Below, piece after piece: positions 22,397-23,041 of a DNA stretch of 23,041 nucleotides. Within the stretch, counting starts at the first letter, position 1, and every line of letters starts with the position of its first letter. The translations under genes and the position numbers were made by a program. This DNA is from a virus: the IMG/VR virus record IMGVR_UViG_3300043446_004900, positions 1 through 23,041 of that record. The stretch is one strand, 5' to 3'. A model generated the notes under the pieces. That model was not told the origin of the DNA and did no database searches. It saw nothing but the letters and a program-made list of their open reading frames with translations.

Positions 22397-22415
22397 GTTA
22401 TTCTCCTATATAGGA

Positions 22416-22423
22416 TATTTATG
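22416..22423 (-). promoter_or_regulatory. CATAAATA late-promoter-like box before the structural pair
   Basis: Minus-strand CATAAATA overlaps the stop codon of the LSm-like gene and lies 19 bases before the ATG of the 204-aa gene, followed by CCTATATAGGAG with the Shine-Dalgarno. The position suits a T4-type late promoter for structural genes. Confidence 0.5.
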
Positions 22424-22709
22424 CTAGTTTTATGCCGGTAGTGCTCTCAATAAACTGATCAGCAAAACCCTTGTCTGTTGGCTCGCAAACTGTGACTGTG
22501 GTTTTAAGCAATCTAACTTCTTTGTCAGGACTTACAGTAAACAAATAAGGCATAAGTCCTGGACCTTTTTGGCCCATGCCAATAACCATTGGTTTGCTCA
22601 ACTTATAATAAGTTGCTGTTTCTTCAACTAGTTTTGCAACTATTTCTTCTCCGCTGGTTAATTTAAGTGTAACCACTTCACCTGCTGTAACGCCTTTATC
22701 AATTAACAT
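22419..22709 (-). CDS. Small beta-barrel protein, possibly LSm-like (96 aa)
   Basis: It begins MLIDKGVTAGEVVTLKLTSG. The segment VVTLKLTSGEEIVAKLVEET, then YYKLSKPMVIG, has the strand-turn-strand pattern of Sm/LSm barrels (a glycine turn, then a bent third strand). The second half (LMPYLFTVSPDKEVRLLK) adds further strands. Sm-like phage proteins of this size are known to me from cyanophages with no tested role. RNA binding is possible but the key RNA-contact residues cannot be checked by eye. It follows the glutaredoxin gene by one base. Confidence 0.5.
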   Translation of the reverse strand: MLIDKGVTAGEVVTLKLTSGEEIVAKLVEETATYYKLSKPMVIGMGQKGPGLMPYLFTVSPDKEVRLLKTTVTVCEPTDKGFADQFIESTTGIKLA

Positions 22710-22710
22710 A

Positions 22711-22953
22711 TTATCCCTTTAATGATTCAAAAAATGTTTCGTCTTTACCAGCTAGCCCTTGATAGCCACCAGGAAGGAGAACGCCGTCCTTAAAAATTTG
22801 TGGTACACTACGTAGTCCTAAATCAACTAATACTTCACGAGCATCTGGTTGTTCTTCGATATTAATTGTAGTGTATGTAATACTTTTACTTTCTAATAAT
22901 GCTTTTGCCCTATCACAAAATGGGCAATGATTCTTTGTGTATACTGTAATCAT
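22711..22953 (-). CDS. grx: Glutaredoxin (CPFC)
   Basis: An 80-aa thiol-disulfide oxidoreductase. The active site CPFC (Cys10, Cys13) follows the first strand (MITVYTKNH), and the cis-Pro loop SVPQIF and the GYQGL glutathione-contact region are present. The length is typical of a phage class I glutaredoxin. It usually supplies electrons to ribonucleotide reductase or keeps thiols reduced; with IscU and IscA nearby, a part in Fe-S handling is also possible. A CPFC dithiol site is more typical of redox than of cluster-carrier glutaredoxins, which are CGFS. GGAAATATAA precedes the ATG. Confidence 0.95.
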   Translation of the reverse strand: MITVYTKNHCPFCDRAKALLESKSITYTTINIEEQPDAREVLVDLGLRSVPQIFKDGVLLPGGYQGLAGKDETFFESLKG

Positions 22954-22973
22954 TTATATTTCCTAAAACTTTA

Positions 22974-23041
22974 TTATAAACTTGGAAGTTCGTCATAGTC
23001 AATAGCATCTGACATAACTCCAATAACATAATTAGTGCTTT
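22974..23041 (-). CDS. C-terminal end of a gene entering from the right edge
   Basis: A frame open from the window edge ends in TAA at 22974-22976 and reads STNYVIGVMSDAIDYDELPSL. The acidic ending and position directly before the glutaredoxin gene look like a genuine 3' end of a phage gene. Too little remains to name a family. Confidence 0.55.
   Translation of the reverse strand, partial: STNYVIGVMSDAIDYDELPSL

Noticed and set aside
1-23041. tRNA genes, insertion sequences, attachment sites
   Set aside because: None was recognised: no tRNA-like cloverleaf or T-loop, no transposase or integrase, no terminal inverted repeats.

Overview
The window reads as part of the genome of a large T4-like (myovirus-type) bacteriophage. 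All of its roughly 31 genes are on the minus strand, so transcription runs from 23041 toward 1. They are tightly packed with many start/stop overlaps, and the DNA is AT-rich by eye. Phage origin is inferred from several things: predicted virion-type proteins (a PAAR-like tip protein, a tandem pair of paralogous structural-type proteins, a SleB-type lysin), phage-typical small genes (bS21, MazG-like pyrophosphohydrolase, DEDDh exonuclease, glutaredoxin, Hc1-like basic protein), repeated (C/G)ATAAATA boxes resembling T4 late promoters, and consensus TTGACA-N17 sigma-70 promoters. From memory, unchecked here, curli-type cassettes occur in phages of SAR11 (pelagimyophages) and heme oxygenase plus bilin reductase pairs occur in marine phages. 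A marine or freshwater alphaproteobacterial host is therefore plausible but unproven.

Layout in the direction of transcription. (1) 23041-20577: the tail end of an unknown gene, glutaredoxin, a possible LSm-like protein, two paralogous structural-type proteins, a PAAR-like protein and an Hc1-like protein. (2) 20561-19880: IscU and IscA Fe-S scaffold/carrier proteins. (3) 19802-15629: a basic protein under a perfect consensus promoter with an operator-like palindrome, a SleB lysin, a small membrane protein, a structural-type protein, a three-TM coiled-coil protein with a probable -1 frameshifted C-terminal extension, a conserved phage protein of unknown role, and bS21. (4) 15576-11887: exonuclease, MazG-like protein, and a protein-quality block of full-length DnaK, Hsp20 and ClpS. 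(5) 11890-10660: heme oxygenase and a ferredoxin-dependent bilin reductase, translationally coupled to clpS. (6) 10648-8738: a large protein with a PD-(D/E)XK-like motif, ended by a hairpin. (7) 8665-111: a curli-type (type VIII) secretion island with its own promoter: CsgF, CsgG with an added SH3-like domain, a curlin-repeat protein, a 57-aa protein, a FecR-domain protein with a curlin-like tail, a 759-aa PA14/curlin-repeat protein, a 44-aa Cys/His protein, a small lipoprotein and a CHASE2-adenylate cyclase.

How the parts may work together (inference). The curli island would make an outer-membrane pore and amyloid or adhesive fibres on the infected cell, with FecR and the CHASE2 cyclase sensing the envelope and raising cAMP. 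Heme oxygenase would open host heme, giving biliverdin, CO and iron. The reductase would turn biliverdin into a phycobilin with electrons from ferredoxin, and IscU/IscA/glutaredoxin could support Fe-S proteins. DnaK, Hsp20 and ClpS would adjust host folding and N-degron proteolysis. The dnaK and hsp20 genes share a duplicated leader in which a conserved UUCUU can mask the Shine-Dalgarno sequence, as in fourU RNA thermometers.

The strongest leads are the shared thermometer-like leader, the -1 frame extension at an A9G run (16539-16548), the sensory/curli island with a PA14-curlin fusion, and the clpS-heme oxygenase-bilin reductase operon.
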